DNA of 64,000 nucleotides. It comes from Arcobacter iocasae (GTDB taxonomy: Bacteria > Campylobacterota > Campylobacteria > Campylobacterales > Arcobacteraceae). The stretch covers positions 620,001 through 684,000 of the forward strand of contig NZ_CP090177.1 of the NCBI RefSeq assembly GCF_042214795.1. Reading direction: 5' to 3'. The translations under genes were made by a program, and so were the position numbers. Below, piece by piece: positions 8,132-22,100 of this stretch. The notes beneath the pieces are model-generated. The model made no database searches. It saw only the letters and a program-made list of their open reading frames with translations, and was not told the origin of the DNA. Every line of letters begins with the position of its first letter. The first letter of the stretch is position 1.

Positions 8132-10045
8132 TTATTTTAAGTCAGCTAAGATTTTAGCTTTTAGTTTTGGAATTGTAAATCCAAATTGTTCAAATAATTC
8201 ATTTGCAGGACCAGATGCACCAAAAGTATCCATACCGTAAACCACATCGGCAAATTTATAGTACTCTAAACCTCTAGCAGCTTCGACAGCAAATACTTTT
8301 GTATTTGGATCAATGATTGTATCAATATATGTTTTATCTTGTTCTACAAGTAAATCATAACAAGGAACAGAAACAATATTTGCAATTACACCCTCTTCTT
8401 CAAGTGCACATCCAGTTTGTAATGCAAGCATCAATTCACTTCCTGATGCCATAATTGTAACAGTTGCATTTTCTCTTTTCTTAACTAAATATCCACCATT
8501 TGCAACTTCACCAAAGGCTCTATTATCTTTTAGTACTTTTAATCCTTGTCTTGAACAAACAAAAGCACTAGGAGCATTTAATTTTAATGCCACTTTCCAA
8601 GAAGCAACATTTTCAGTAGCATCTGCTGGTCTAAATACATAAAAGTTTGGTAATGCTCTAAATTGAGTTAAGTGTTCAATTGGTTGGTGAGTTGGTCCAT
8701 CTTCTCCCACACCAATAGAATCATGAGTCCAAACAAAATGTTGTGGAATAGATGCAAGTGCCGCAAGTCTAGCTGCTGGTTTTAAATAATCACTAAACAC
8801 AAAAAATGTAGCAGAAAATACTCTAAATAATCCATATAAATTCATCGCATTACAAATAGATGCCATAGCATGTTCTTTAATACCAAAGTGGATATTTTTA
8901 CCAGTTGGGAAATCACCAGCACCTTTTAATTCTGTTTTATTAGATGGTGCTAAATCTGCACTTCCACCTATAAACCCAGGAATAGCTTGTGAAATAGCAT
9001 TTAAAATTTTGTGATTTGAATCTCTTGTAGCAACACTTGTATCTGCTTCAAATTCAGGATAATCAATAGAATCAAAATCAGGATTTTGCAACATCTCTAT
9101 TTTCTCTTTTGATTGTGCACTTAAAGAAACATTCCAAGCTTTTTCAATCAATGACCCAGTTGTAGTTTTATCAAAAGCAGCTCTTACTTCATCAGATACA
9201 AAAAATGAATCTTCTGGATTGAATCCAGCTTTTACTTTAGAAGCAGCAATTTCATCAGCACCTAAAGGAGCACCATGTGTATGGTGACTTCCTTCCATAG
9301 TAGCAGCACCTTTCCCAATAGCAGTTTTTGCTATGATAAGTACTGGTTTTGTAGCAGTTTTTGCTTTTACAAGAGCTTCATCAATTTGAGTAAAATCATG
9401 ACCATTGATTTCTAATACTTCAAAGTCAATAGCTTCAAATCTTTTTTTAACATCTTCACTCCAAGCAATAGAAGTATCACCTTCGATTGTAATAGAGTTT
9501 GAATCATAAATAATAACTAAATTATCAAGTCCTAAATGCCCAGCTGTTGCTGTTGCTTCATAAGAAAGACCTTCTTGTAAATCCCCATCTCCACATAAAC
9601 AGAAAACTTTGTGATTGATTACATCTTCGCTTAAAACATTTTTTGCATATTTACTTGCCATTGCAAATCCAACTGCATTTGCAATACCTTGTCCTAATGG
9701 TCCAGTTGTAATCTCTACACCATGTGTATGTCCATATTCTGGATGCCCTGGAGTTTTTGAATTTGTTTGTCTAAAGTTTTTGATATCTTCAATGCTTACA
9801 TCAAATCCCCAAAGATGTAATAATGAATAAACTAATCCAGTAGCATGACCACCTGAGAAAACTAATCTATCTCTATTTAGCCATTTTGAATTTGCTGGGT
9901 TTACATTTAAATGTTTACTCAATACCGTTGCAATGTCAGCAAGTCCCATAGGTGCACCGGGGTGTCCTGAGTTTGCTTTTTGAACCATATCTGAAGCCAA
10001 GAATCTGATTGTATCCGCTTGTTTTTGAAGTAAATTATTTGACAT
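8132..10045 (-). CDS. tkt: Transketolase
   Basis: Transketolase moves two-carbon ketol units between sugar phosphates in the non-oxidative pentose phosphate pathway, using thiamine diphosphate and a divalent metal in the cytosol. The 637-residue length is within the usual 630-670 range. Visible motifs are NSGHPGAPMG near the N-terminus and the thiamine-binding GDGDLQEG with an asparagine about 30 residues on. HFGIKEHAM carries the catalytic glutamate of the pyrimidine domain, and THDSIGVGEDGPTHQP binds substrate phosphate. The C-terminal domain contains SVPCYDLL and GASGP. The ATG has an AGGAAAG site, a TATAAT box at 10088-10093 and a clear terminator, so this is an isolated transcription unit. 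No odd features are seen. Confidence 0.97.
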   Translation of the reverse strand: MSNNLLQKQADTIRFLASDMVQKANSGHPGAPMGLADIATVLSKHLNVNPANSKWLNRDRLVFSGGHATGLVYSLLHLWGFDVSIEDIKNFRQTNSKTPGHPEYGHTHGVEITTGPLGQGIANAVGFAMASKYAKNVLSEDVINHKVFCLCGDGDLQEGLSYEATATAGHLGLDNLVIIYDSNSITIEGDTSIAWSEDVKKRFEAIDFEVLEINGHDFTQIDEALVKAKTATKPVLIIAKTAIGKGAATMEGSHHTHGAPLGADEIAASKVKAGFNPEDSFFVSDEVRAAFDKTTTGSLIEKAWNVSLSAQSKEKIEMLQNPDFDSIDYPEFEADTSVATRDSNHKILNAISQAIPGFIGGSADLAPSNKTELKGAGDFPTGKNIHFGIKEHAMASICNAMNLYGLFRVFSATFFVFSDYLKPAARLAALASIPQHFVWTHDSIGVGEDGPTHQPIEHLTQFRALPNFYVFRPADATENVASWKVALKLNAPSAFVCSRQGLKVLKDNRAFGEVANGGYLVKKRENATVTIMASGSELMLALQTGCALEEEGVIANIVSVPCYDLLVEQDKTYIDTIIDPNTKVFAVEAARGLEYYKFADVVYGMDTFGASGPANELFEQFGFTIPKLKAKILADLK

Positions 10046-10087
10046 ATCTTTCCTACTGTGTTGTGAGTTTTAAATTGTATTTTGCGG

Positions 10088-10093
10088 ATTATA
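10088..10093 (-). promoter_or_regulatory. TATAAT box of the tkt promoter
   Basis: The minus strand reads TTAGTTATAATCC, with the hexamer 43 bases upstream of the tkt ATG. There is no convincing -35 box, but a T- and A-rich stretch lies upstream. Confidence 0.5.
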
Positions 10094-10119
10094 ACTAATT
10101 TTTAATAAAGATAAAATTT

Positions 10120-10147
10120 GTAGAAAAGAGAAGTCTCTCTTTTCTAC
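10120..10147 (-). terminator. Strong terminator of the giant adhesin gene
   Basis: A perfect twelve-base stem, GTAGAAAAGAGA at 10120-10131 and TCTCTTTTCTAC at 10136-10147, has a four-base loop. It starts six bases past the adhesin stop codon and is followed on the minus strand by AAATTTTATCTTTATT. Confidence 0.8.
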
Positions 10148-10153
10148 TTTTTA

Positions 10154-13100
10154 TTACACATCAGGAGTAACTGAAACATCATCGTCAATTAAGACTTTTA
10201 CATTTGAACCACCAACGGTTCCTTGATAAACATGGAATGTTTCTCCTGTATCACTTACATAATCAGCTTGTTGCGACCATTTCGCATCTCCACCTTCAAG
10301 AACAACTTTATCAGTACTATCTCCAAAAATTTTCAATTCATGATTCTCATCTGTAATATCTAAAATATCATCTAGATTTATATTCATCTCTTGTGCATGA
10401 TTATTAGTTAAATCAATATTTTCGATATTTTTTATTTCGGTATGGTTTAAAATATCTTCTAGGTCAATCGTATCATTATTCATAATTAATGTGTCATTAC
10501 CTGTTCCACCATCAATTGATTTTTCAGTTCCATTAAATACTATAGTATCATCACCTGCACCTGCATGAATAACATCTGCACCACCTTTTCCATCTATATG
10601 TTCATCGGCATCAGTTCCTTTGATATCATTTGTATGCTCAGTACCTTCTATAGTTTTTGCTTCAGTAGTAACATGTACTGTTATTGCATCTTTTGAATCG
10701 TTCTCTGTTGATGTTACACTTGCAGTAATATGTTCTAAATCACTTGAGTCAACTTCTGTTTTACTTACTAATGTTACATTTGCATCACCATTAGTATCAA
10801 CTGGAACCGTATAACTTCCATCTGCATTAGCACTAATTACACTTCCATTACTATCTTGCAGTGTTGCATCTGCAGGAATATCAGTCAAGGTAATATTTGA
10901 AAGTGTCTCACTATCAGTATCAGTCAATAATGCACTTAAAGTGATAGCATATTGATATGTTGGTATATTAATTGAACTGGCATTAAATACAATATTTTCC
11001 ATATTTTGAACTTTCATTGCGCTACCTTGTGGAGTTCCATTTCCATCTACTTTATAAATATAATAAGTATTTGAATAATCACTATATCCACTAAAATCAC
11101 TTACTTTATTAAAATGGCTATCGTAAATTGCATATTCACTTGCGTCACCTGAAAAATACAAGGTATCATTTCCATATCCTCCATTTAGATATGATCCTGT
11201 AATGGCTTTTGTAGAATCAAGATAAATAGAATCATTACCAGAATCTAAATCTATAGTACTTCGACTGATATCTCCATCTATAGATAAAGTATCATCTCCT
11301 CCACCCATATATATGGTAGCACCATCTGCATTTCCACCTATAATTAAATTATCTTTGTTACCATCATCGTTTTCCCAGTACTTTTCATCCATCCATATTG
11401 TAGCTCTGCTTGCACTTCCATCTATTGTTAACTTATCAGAATCATCACCCATATGTATTGTAGCCCCATCTGCATTTCCCCCTATAGACAAGATATCATC
11501 ACCATCTTCGGTATGTAATGTAGCGCCATTAGCATCTCCACCAATAGTTAAAACATCATCACCATCTCGCATATGTATTGTAGCTCCATCCGCATCTTTA
11601 CCTATGGCTACAGTGTCATCACCTTTTCCCATATCTATTGAAGCCCCACTATTGTTGACACTTCCAACAACAGTTAAACTGTCATTACCATCGTCCATCA
11701 ATACTGTAGCACCATTTGCATTCCCAAATACTGTTATACTATCATCACCTTCTTGAGTTTTTATTGTTGCTCCATCAACATTTCCACCTACTATTAAATT
11801 ATCATTACCTTCTTCAGTTTTTATTGTTGCACCATTAGTGTTTTCGACAACTAGTAAGCTATTATCGCCAGACCCTAAATCAATAGTCGAACCATCAATA
11901 CTTCCACCCACAGCCAAAGTATCATTTCCTTCACCAAGATCTATTACTTTTCCATTTGCACTATATTTAATATTGACAGTATCATCCCCATCTTCAATTT
12001 TAATTTTATGTGCATTCATATTATTGATATTTAAAGTGTCATCATTACCATGTTTATTCTCATAATTGTTATTTAAATCTACACCACCATTTACAGATAA
12101 TGTTGGAAAAGCAGGCAGTTTAGATGTATCCAATTCAGCACTTAGAGAATCTGCTACAATTTGAGCATCTCCTATATCCATAGTTAAAATTGGAGTAGAA
12201 GCTTTATCATCAACATTAACATTAATATTAACATCAAAACTCGTAGTATCTCCATCAACATCAGCTGCTGTAATTTTAAAACTTTCAACAGTGTCAATTT
12301 TATAGTTTCCTGCCACTGCCATAAAAGTATAATTTCCTGTAGTAAAATCAAACATCAATTTACTTCCACTTTCCATTTTTACACCAGTATTAGGGAAGTT
12401 ATCTTTTGTATATTCAACGCCTTCAATTGTAATTGAAGCAATTGATATTACTCCATCACCACCAGAAACATTATCAAGAACATTTCCTTCAACTTTTGCT
12501 GATATGTTATCAACTAAAGTATCTTTTAATTCTGTAACATCTTCCACAACTAAAACATTTGTTTTAATTGTCCCAATATTTACTGCTATTCTTTGGAAGT
12601 CTGGATCATTTGCATCCAATCCAGTACCAATACCAATAACATTTAATTCACTAGCATTGTCTTTTAAGAACTCTGTCCATTTTGTAATATATCCATTATC
12701 AACAGCTTGTCCATCAACAGATGTTATATAATCATTTCCTGAACCATCACTATCCCAGTTCTCTCTATTTGGTTTACCATCAGATATAAAATAAACTACT
12801 GATTTTTCACCATTTGGGGTTTCAGTATAAGTATTATATGTCTCAAATAGTGCATCTTCATAATTTGTAGCACTTCCAGAATGTAATCCTTCTAAAGCTT
12901 TCAAGGCATCTTCAGCACTCATCCATCCCGTTGCAGATGCATCAGTATCAAATGTTGTCAATTTTACATTAACTCCACCATTATCTTCATATGTAGCAAT
13001 CATCTCTTTTAAAGAATCAATAGCAAGCTGCAATCGACTTACTTTTGTACCATCATCTAATGTTACTTTATCATCCATACTTCCAGAAATATCTAAGGCA

Positions 13101-16100
13101 ATAACTACATTTGTTGCATGTGGTGTCACTACAGTTGTATCGTCATTTTCTGGTAGCACTCCCTCAAAATCAATAGTTTTTTCTTCACCTTCTGAAGTTG
13201 GTACCAAGTTTACTATTGTAGTTTCTGTTACTGTTGCTGTTGAAATATCACCATTTGAAGATTCTGTTGCAGTAGCTGTTGCTTTTATATCAAAATTATC
13301 TGAAACAGTTTTAGGGATCATCATTTCAACTGTACCATTAAAAGTATTTCCATCTACATTAATTGTCCAAGTTCCATCACTATTTAAAGTTCCTTCATTT
13401 AATGTTGCACCAGTTGGTATACCACTTAGAGTTATACTTAAACTTTCACTTCCATCTGTATCCGATAAGCTTGAACTGATATCTAAATCATATTTAACCA
13501 TATCAGTTTTAACAACTGAAACATTATCTATTGCCATACCCCAGTTATCATTACCTTCTCCAATTTCTTTAAAACTTAGTAAGTTTGAACCATCACCAGA
13601 GCCACCCTCTACCTGTGCTTTATAATTTGCCCAAGTAGTATTATTTCCATCTATAGTTGCTATTTTTTCACCACCCCAATAAACTTCAACAACACCTGAT
13701 TTTTCACCATTCGCACCACTTTCTTGTAATGCAGCTTTATCAAAATAATCAAATTTTAGTGTATAAAGCTCTCCAACTTCAATACCAGAAATAACTTGTC
13801 CAATTTGAGTATTATCATTATCAGTGTCTCCATTATTATGGGTTTCCCCTAAATCCATATAGTTATGTCCATCTGTAGCACCAACATTTGCATGATGTGA
13901 TTCATGAACTTCCATAGTAGGTGCACTTGAACCCTCATCTGTAATCACATGCCAACCTGTAATTGATTGATTATGAGCTACTCCTCCATAAGCAATATCA
14001 TGATTACTTACACTATTACCATTAGCATCAGTTCCTGAGATATCTTCAAAACTTCCATTCTCTACTAAGTTAGTGGTACTTGAAACTACTTCACCCGTAT
14101 TAGTTATACTAAGAGTTATACTTGGTGCATCTGCAACGGCTGTAACATCAATTGTTGCAACAGCATTTTCTGATGATATTCCATCTGAAACTGTAAACTT
14201 AATTGGTAAATCATCTCCTGAATAATCAGCTTTAGGAGTAAAAGTATAACTACCATCATTATTTTCTACAATTGTTCCATATTTTGAATCTATTGACACT
14301 GATGTTACAGATAATGTATCTCCATCTACATCTGTTGTTTTTGCTAATAAATCAGCTTTTGTAAAGGTAATTGAATTATCTTCTAGTGTTGAACCTAAAT
14401 CTATATTTTGCACTACTGGTGCATCATTATCACCAGTTACATTTATATTTACCATAGCTGTATCAGTATTTTTTCCATCACTTACGGTATATTCGAAAGA
14501 TATATTTTTATTCTCTCCATCACTCATACTTTGTAAATTTTCATCTGGAGTAAATACAACTTTTCCATCTACAACTTTTGCACTACCAACTACAACACCA
14601 TCAATTGTTATATCAACAGTTTGACCAGAACTTACATCTTGCCCTTGTATTGCACTTATAGAAAGTGTATCACCATCTGCATCTGTATCATTAGTCAAAA
14701 CATCTACTGTTATTGCACTATCTTCATCTGTAACAAGAGTAGGTTCATCACTATAAGTTATACCTTTTACATATACACCTTCTTGGAACTCTCCTGTAGT
14801 TACATTATATAAACCATCTGAGAATTGAATATTTTCAGTTTCATATACTTTATCATTGCCATCTCTTCCGCTTACACTATCATTTATATATGTCCAGCCA
14901 TCATTAGTTGTTATACTATACTCACTATATTCACCTTTATAAACAACAGTATCGTTACCAGATGATGCATAGATTTTATCATCTCCAGAACCTCCCTCAA
15001 TAATATCATCACCTGCTCCAGTCCAAATATATTGATTACCACTACCACCTATTACATGATCATTATTTACTAATCCATTAGCCGTATTGATATTACCTGT
15101 TTCTTGTTGCGTAGTTAAATCAACAACTGAACTATCAACATTAGCTCCTTCTTTCATACCATCATCATGAGCTACTGGAATAAAGTTTTCTGTTACTACA
15201 TTATATGTACCATCATTAAATTTGATAGTTTCTATATTTCTAAGTTCTGTTACATCACCTTTTCCATCATTATTACTATCACTTGCGGCTGTTTCAGTTA
15301 TTACAATATTACCATTTGAATCTTTTGTGATTGTATATTCTGAAATATCTTTTCCAAATGTTACAATATCAGTTCCGTTTCCACCATCTATTACTAACTT
15401 ATCATTTGTATCATTATTATCACTAGTTACTTCTCCATTTTCATTTCTTCCTGTTAAAAGGTCATCAGTATTAATAATATCATCTCCTGAACCTGTCATT
15501 ACAAAGTCATCTGATGATTCAGTATTACTATCTGACCAATCTCCATGCCAATAATGAGTACTTTCTGTTTGTCCAGTTGTATTTCCTGATAAGTCAGTCT
15601 CAGTTGCTTTAAAAAATTCATTATCATTAACTGGTGTTCCCGGAAGATTACTAATATCCATATTCCAAGTTCCATCTGATTGTACTATTGTTGTCCCTAT
15701 AATATTATTATCTTCATCATATATTGTTATAGTATTTCCAGATTCTGCACCTGTACCTTTTAATGTTACTACTGAATAATCACCATTTTCATCAACAATA
15801 TCTGTTATTGCTAACTTCCCAATATTCGGTGCTGTTGTATCTCCCATAGTTGCGCTATCAGTTCCTGCTGCTGAAGTATTTCCAGCTACATCTGTTACTG
15901 TTGCACTTACTTTTATATCTGATCCATCTGCTACTTTTGGAGTTGAAGTTGTATATCCATTAGTAATCATATCACTTGTAATTTCTACAGAAGTTGTTGT
16001 TCCATTGATAGTTACATTTAATGTATCTCCTGCTACTGCATCACTTGGAAGAGTAACTTTAATATCAACATCTCCACTTAATTCTGTATTTGAAATTGTT

Positions 16101-19100
16101 CCATCATTATTTGTATCTTCTGTAATAACAACTGTTGGTGCAGATGTTGCTGTTGTATCTCCCATAGTTGCGCTATCAGTTCCTGCTGCTGAAGTATTTC
16201 CAGCTACATCTGTTACTGTTGCACTTACTTTTATATCTGATCCATCTGCTACTTTTGGAGTTGAAGTTGTATATCCATTAGTAATCATATCACTTGTAAT
16301 TTCTACAGAAGTTGTTGTTCCATTGATAGTTACATTTAATGTATCTCCTGCTACTGCATCACTTGGAAGAGTAACTTTAATATCAACATCTCCACTTAAT
16401 TCTGTATTTGAAATTGTTCCATCATTATTTGTATCTTCTGTAATAACAACTGTTGGTGCAGATGTTGCTGTTGTATCTCCCATAGTTGCGCTATCAGTTC
16501 CTGCTGCTGAAGTATTTCCAGCTACATCTGTTACTGTTGCACTTACTTTTATATCTGATCCATCTGCTACTTTTGGAGTTGAAGTTGTATATCCATTAGT
16601 AATCATATCACTTGTAATTTCTACAGAAGTTGTTGTTCCATTGATAGTTACATTTAATGTATCTCCTGCTACTGCATCACTTGGAAGAGTAACTTTAATA
16701 TCAACATCTCCACTTAATTCTGTATTTGAAATTGTTCCATCATTATTTGTATCTTCTGTAATAACAACTGTTGGTGCAGATGTTGCTGTTGTATCTCCCA
16801 TAGTTGCGCTATCAGTTCCTGCTGCTGAAGTATTTCCAGCTACATCTGTTACTGTTGCACTTACTTTTATATCTGATCCATCTGCTACTTTTGGAGTTGA
16901 AGTTGTATATCCATTAGTAATCATATCACTTGTAATTTCTACAGAAGTTGTTGTTCCATTGATAGTTACATTTAATGTATCTCCTGCTACTGCATCACTT
17001 GGAAGAGTAACTTTAATATCAACATCTCCACTTAATTCTGTATTTGAAATTGTTCCATCATTATTTGTATCTTCTGTAATAACAACTGTTGGTGCAGATG
17101 TTGCTGTTGTATCTCCCATAGTTGCGCTATCAGTTCCTGCTGCTGAAGTATTTCCAGCTACATCTGTTACTGTTGCACTTACTTTTATATCTGATCCATC
17201 TGCTACTTTTGGAGTTGAAGTTGTATATCCATTAGTAATCATATCACTTGTAATTTCTACAGAAGTTGTTGTTCCATTGATAGTTACATTTAATGTATCT
17301 CCTGCTACTGCATCACTTGGAAGAGTAACTTTAATATCAACATCTCCACTTAATTCTGTATTTGAAATTGTTCCATCATTATTTGTATCTTCTGTAATAA
17401 CAACTGTTGGTGCAGATGTTGCTGTTGTATCTCCCATAGTTGCGCTATCAGTTCCTGCTGCTGAAGTATTTCCAGCTACATCTGTTACTGTTGCACTTAC
17501 TTTTATATCTGATCCATCTGCTACTTTTGGAGTTGAAGTTGTATATCCATTAGTAATCATATCACTTGTAATTTCTACAGAAGTTGTTGTTCCATTGATA
17601 GTTACATTTAATGTATCTCCTGCTACTGCATCACTTGGAAGAGTAACTTTAATATCAACATCTCCACTTAATTCTGTATTTGAAATTGTTCCATCATTAT
17701 TTGTATCTTCTGTAATAACAACTGTTGGTGCAGATGTTGCTGTTGTATCTCCCATAGTTGCGCTATCAGTTCCTGCTGCTGAAGTATTTCCAGCTACATC
17801 TGTTACTGTTGCACTTACTTTTATATCTGATCCATCTGCTACTTTTGGAGTTGAAGTTGTATATCCATTAGTAATCATATCACTTGTAATTTCTACAGAA
17901 GTTGTTGTTCCATTGATAGTTACATTTAATGTATCTCCTGCTACTGCATCACTTGGAAGAGTAACTTTAATATCAACATCTCCACTTAATTCTGTATTTG
18001 AAATTGTTCCATCATTATTTGTATCTTCTGTAATAACAACTGTTGGTGCAGATGTTGCTGTTGTATCTCCCATAGTTGCGCTATCAGTTCCTGCTGCTGA
18101 AGTATTTCCAGCTACATCTGTTACTGTTGCACTTACTTTTATATCTGATCCATCTGCTACTTTTGGAGTTGAAGTTGTATATCCATTAGTAATCATATCA
18201 CTTGTAATTTCTACAGAAGTTGTTGTTCCATTGATAGTTACATTTAATGTATCTCCTGCTACTGCATCACTTGGAAGAGTAACTTTAATATCAACATCTC
18301 CACTTAATTCTGTATTTGAAATTGTTCCATCATTATTTGTATCTTCTGTAATAACAACTGTTGGTGCAGATGTTGCTGTTGTATCTCCCATAGTTGCGCT
18401 ATCAGTTCCTGCTGCTGAAGTATTTCCAGCTACATCTGTTACTGTTGCACTTACTTTTATATCTGATCCATCTGCTACTTTTGGAGTTGAAGTTGTATAT
18501 CCATTAGTAATCATATCACTTGTAATTTCTACAGAAGTTGTTGTTCCATTGATAGTTACATTTAATGTATCTCCTGCTACTGCATCACTTGGAAGAGTAA
18601 CTTTAATATCAACATCTCCACTTAATTCTGTATTTGAAATTGTTCCATCATTATTTGTATCTTCTGTAATAACAACTGTTGGTGCAGATGTTGCTGTTGT
18701 ATCTCCCATAGTTGCGCTATCAGTTCCTGCTGCTGAAGTATTTCCAGCTACATCTGTTACTGTTGCACTTACTTTTATATCTGATCCATCTGCTACTTTT
18801 GGAGTTGAAGTTGTATATCCATTAGTAATCATATCACTTGTAATTTCTACAGAAGTTGTTGTTCCATTGATAGTTACATTTAATGTATCTCCTGCTACTG
18901 CATCACTTGGAAGAGTAACTTTAATATCAACATCTCCACTTAATTCTGTATTTGAAATTGTTCCATCATTATTTGTATCTTCTGTAATAACAACTGTTGG
19001 TGCAGATGTTGCTGTTGTATCTCCCATAGTTGCGCTATCAGTTCCTGCTGCTGAAGTATTTCCAGCTACATCTGTTACTGTTGCACTTACTTTTATATCT

Positions 19101-22100
19101 GATCCATCTGCTACTTTTGGAGTTGAAGTTGTATATCCATTAGTAATCATATCACTTGTAATTTCTACAGAAGTTGTTGTTCCATTGATAGTTACATTTA
19201 ATGTATCTCCTGCTACTGCATCACTTGGAAGAGTAACTTTAATATCAACATCTCCACTTAATTCTGTATTTGAAATTGTTCCATCATTATTTGTATCTTC
19301 TGTAATAACAACTGTTGGTGCAGATGTTGCTGTTGTATCTCCCATAGTTGCGCTATCAGTTCCTGCTGCTGAAGTATTTCCAGCTACATCTGTTACTGTT
19401 GCACTTACTTTTATATCTGATCCATCTGCTACTTTTGGAGTTGAAGTTGTATATCCATTAGTAATCATATCACTTGTAATTTCTACAGAAGTTGTTGTTC
19501 CATTGATAGTTACATTTAATGTATCTCCTGCTACTGCATCACTTGGAAGAGTAACTTTAATATCAACATCTCCACTTAATTCTGTATTTGAAATTGTTCC
19601 ATCATTATTTGTATCTTCTGTAATAACAACTGTTGGTGCAGATGTTGCTGTTGTATCTCCCATAGTTGCGCTATCAGTTCCTGCTGCTGAAGTATTTCCA
19701 GCTACATCTGTTACTGTTGCACTTACTTTTATATCTGATCCATCTGCTACTTTTGGAGTTGAAGTTGTATATCCATTAGTAATCATATCACTTGTAATTT
19801 CTACAGAAGTTGTTGTTCCATTGATAGTTACATTTAATGTATCTCCTGCTACTGCATCACTTGGAAGAGTAACTTTAATATCAACATCTCCACTTAATTC
19901 TGTATTTGAAATTGTTCCATCATTATTTGTATCTTCTGTAATAACAACTGTTGGTGCAGATGTTGCTGTTGTATCTCCCATAGTTGCGCTATCAGTTCCT
20001 GCTGCTGAAGTATTTCCAGCTACATCTGTTACTGTTGCACTTACTTTTATATCTGATCCATCTGCTACTTTTGGAGTTGAAGTTGTATATCCATTAGTAA
20101 TCATATCACTTGTAATTTCTACAGAAGTTGTTGTTCCATTGATAGTTACATTTAATGTATCTCCTGCTACTGCATCACTTGGAAGAGTAACTTTAATATC
20201 AACATCTCCACTTAATTCTGTATTTGAAATTGTTCCATCATTATTTGTATCTTCTGTAATAACAACTGTTGGTGCAGATGTTGCTGTTGTATCTCCCATA
20301 GTTGCGCTATCAGTTCCTGCTGCTGAAGTATTTCCAGCTACATCTGTTACTGTTGCACTTACTTTTATATCTGATCCATCTGCTACTTTTGGAGTTGAAG
20401 TTGTATATCCATTAGTAATCATATCACTTGTAATTTCTACAGAAGTTGTTGTTCCATTGATAGTTACATTTAATGTATCTCCTGCTACTGCATCACTTGG
20501 AAGAGTAACTTTAATATCAACATCTCCACTTAATTCTGTATTTGAAATTGTTCCATCATTATTTGTATCTTCTGTAATAACAACTGTTGGTGCAGATGTT
20601 GCTGTTGTATCTCCCATAGTTGCGCTATCAGTTCCTGCTGCTGAAGTATTTCCAGCTACATCTGTTACTGTTGCACTTACTTTTATATCTGATCCATCTG
20701 CTACTTTTGGAGTTGAAGTTGTATATCCATTAGTAATCATATCACTTGTAATTTCTACAGAAGTTGTTGTTCCATTGATAGTTACATTTAATGTATCTCC
20801 TGCTACTGCATCACTTGGAAGAGTAACTTTAATATCAACATCTCCACTTAATTCTGTATTTGAAATTGTTCCATCATTATTTGTATCTTCTGTAATAACA
20901 ACTGTTGGTGCAGATGTTGCTGTTGTATCTCCCATAGTTGCGCTATCAGTTCCTGCTGCTGAAGTATTTCCAGCTACATCTGTTACTGTTGCACTTACTT
21001 TTATATCTGATCCATCTGCTACTTTTGGAGTTGAAGTTGTATATCCATTAGTAATCATATCACTTGTAATTTCTACAGAAGTTGTTGTTCCATTGATAGT
21101 TACATTTAATGTATCTCCTGCTACTGCATCACTTGGAAGAGTAACTTTAATATCAACATCTCCACTTAATTCTGTATTTGAAATTGTTCCATCATTATTT
21201 GTATCTTCTGTAATAACAACTGTTGGTGCAGATGTTGCTGTTGTATCTCCCATAGTTGCGCTATCAGTTCCTGCTGCTGAAGTATTTCCAGCTACATCTG
21301 TTACTGTTGCACTTACTTTTATATCTGATCCATCTGCTACTTTTGGAGTTGAAGTTGTATATCCATTAGTAATCATATCACTTGTAATTTCTACAGAAGT
21401 TGTTGTTCCATTGATAGTTACATTTAATGTATCTCCTGCTACTGCATCACTTGGAAGAGTAACTTTAATATCAACATCTCCACTTAATTCTGTATTTGAA
21501 ATTGTTCCATCATTATTTGTATCTTCTGTAATAACAACTGTTGGTGCAGATGTTGCTGTTGTATCTCCCATAGTTGCGCTATCAGTTCCTGCTGCTGAAG
21601 TATTTCCAGCTACATCTGTTACTGTTGCACTTACTTTTATATCTGATCCATCTGCTACTTTTGGAGTTGAAGTTGTATATCCATTAGTAATCATATCACT
21701 TGTAATTTCTACAGAAGTTGTTGTTCCATTGATAGTTACATTTAATGTATCTCCTGCTACTGCATCACTTGGAAGAGTAACTTTAATATCAACATCTCCA
21801 CTTAATTCTGTATTTGAAATTGTTCCATCATTATTTGTATCTTCTGTAATAACAACTGTTGGTGCAGATGTTGCTGTTGTATCTCCCATAGTTGCGCTAT
21901 CAGTTCCTGCTGCTGAAGTATTTCCAGCTACATCTGTTACTGTTGCACTTACTTTTATATCTGATCCATCTGCTACTTTTGGAGTTGAAGTTGTATATCC
22001 ATTAGTAATCATATCACTTGTAATTTCTACAGAAGTTGTTGTTCCATTGATAGTTACATTTAATGTATCTCCTGCTACTGCATCACTTGGAAGAGTAACT

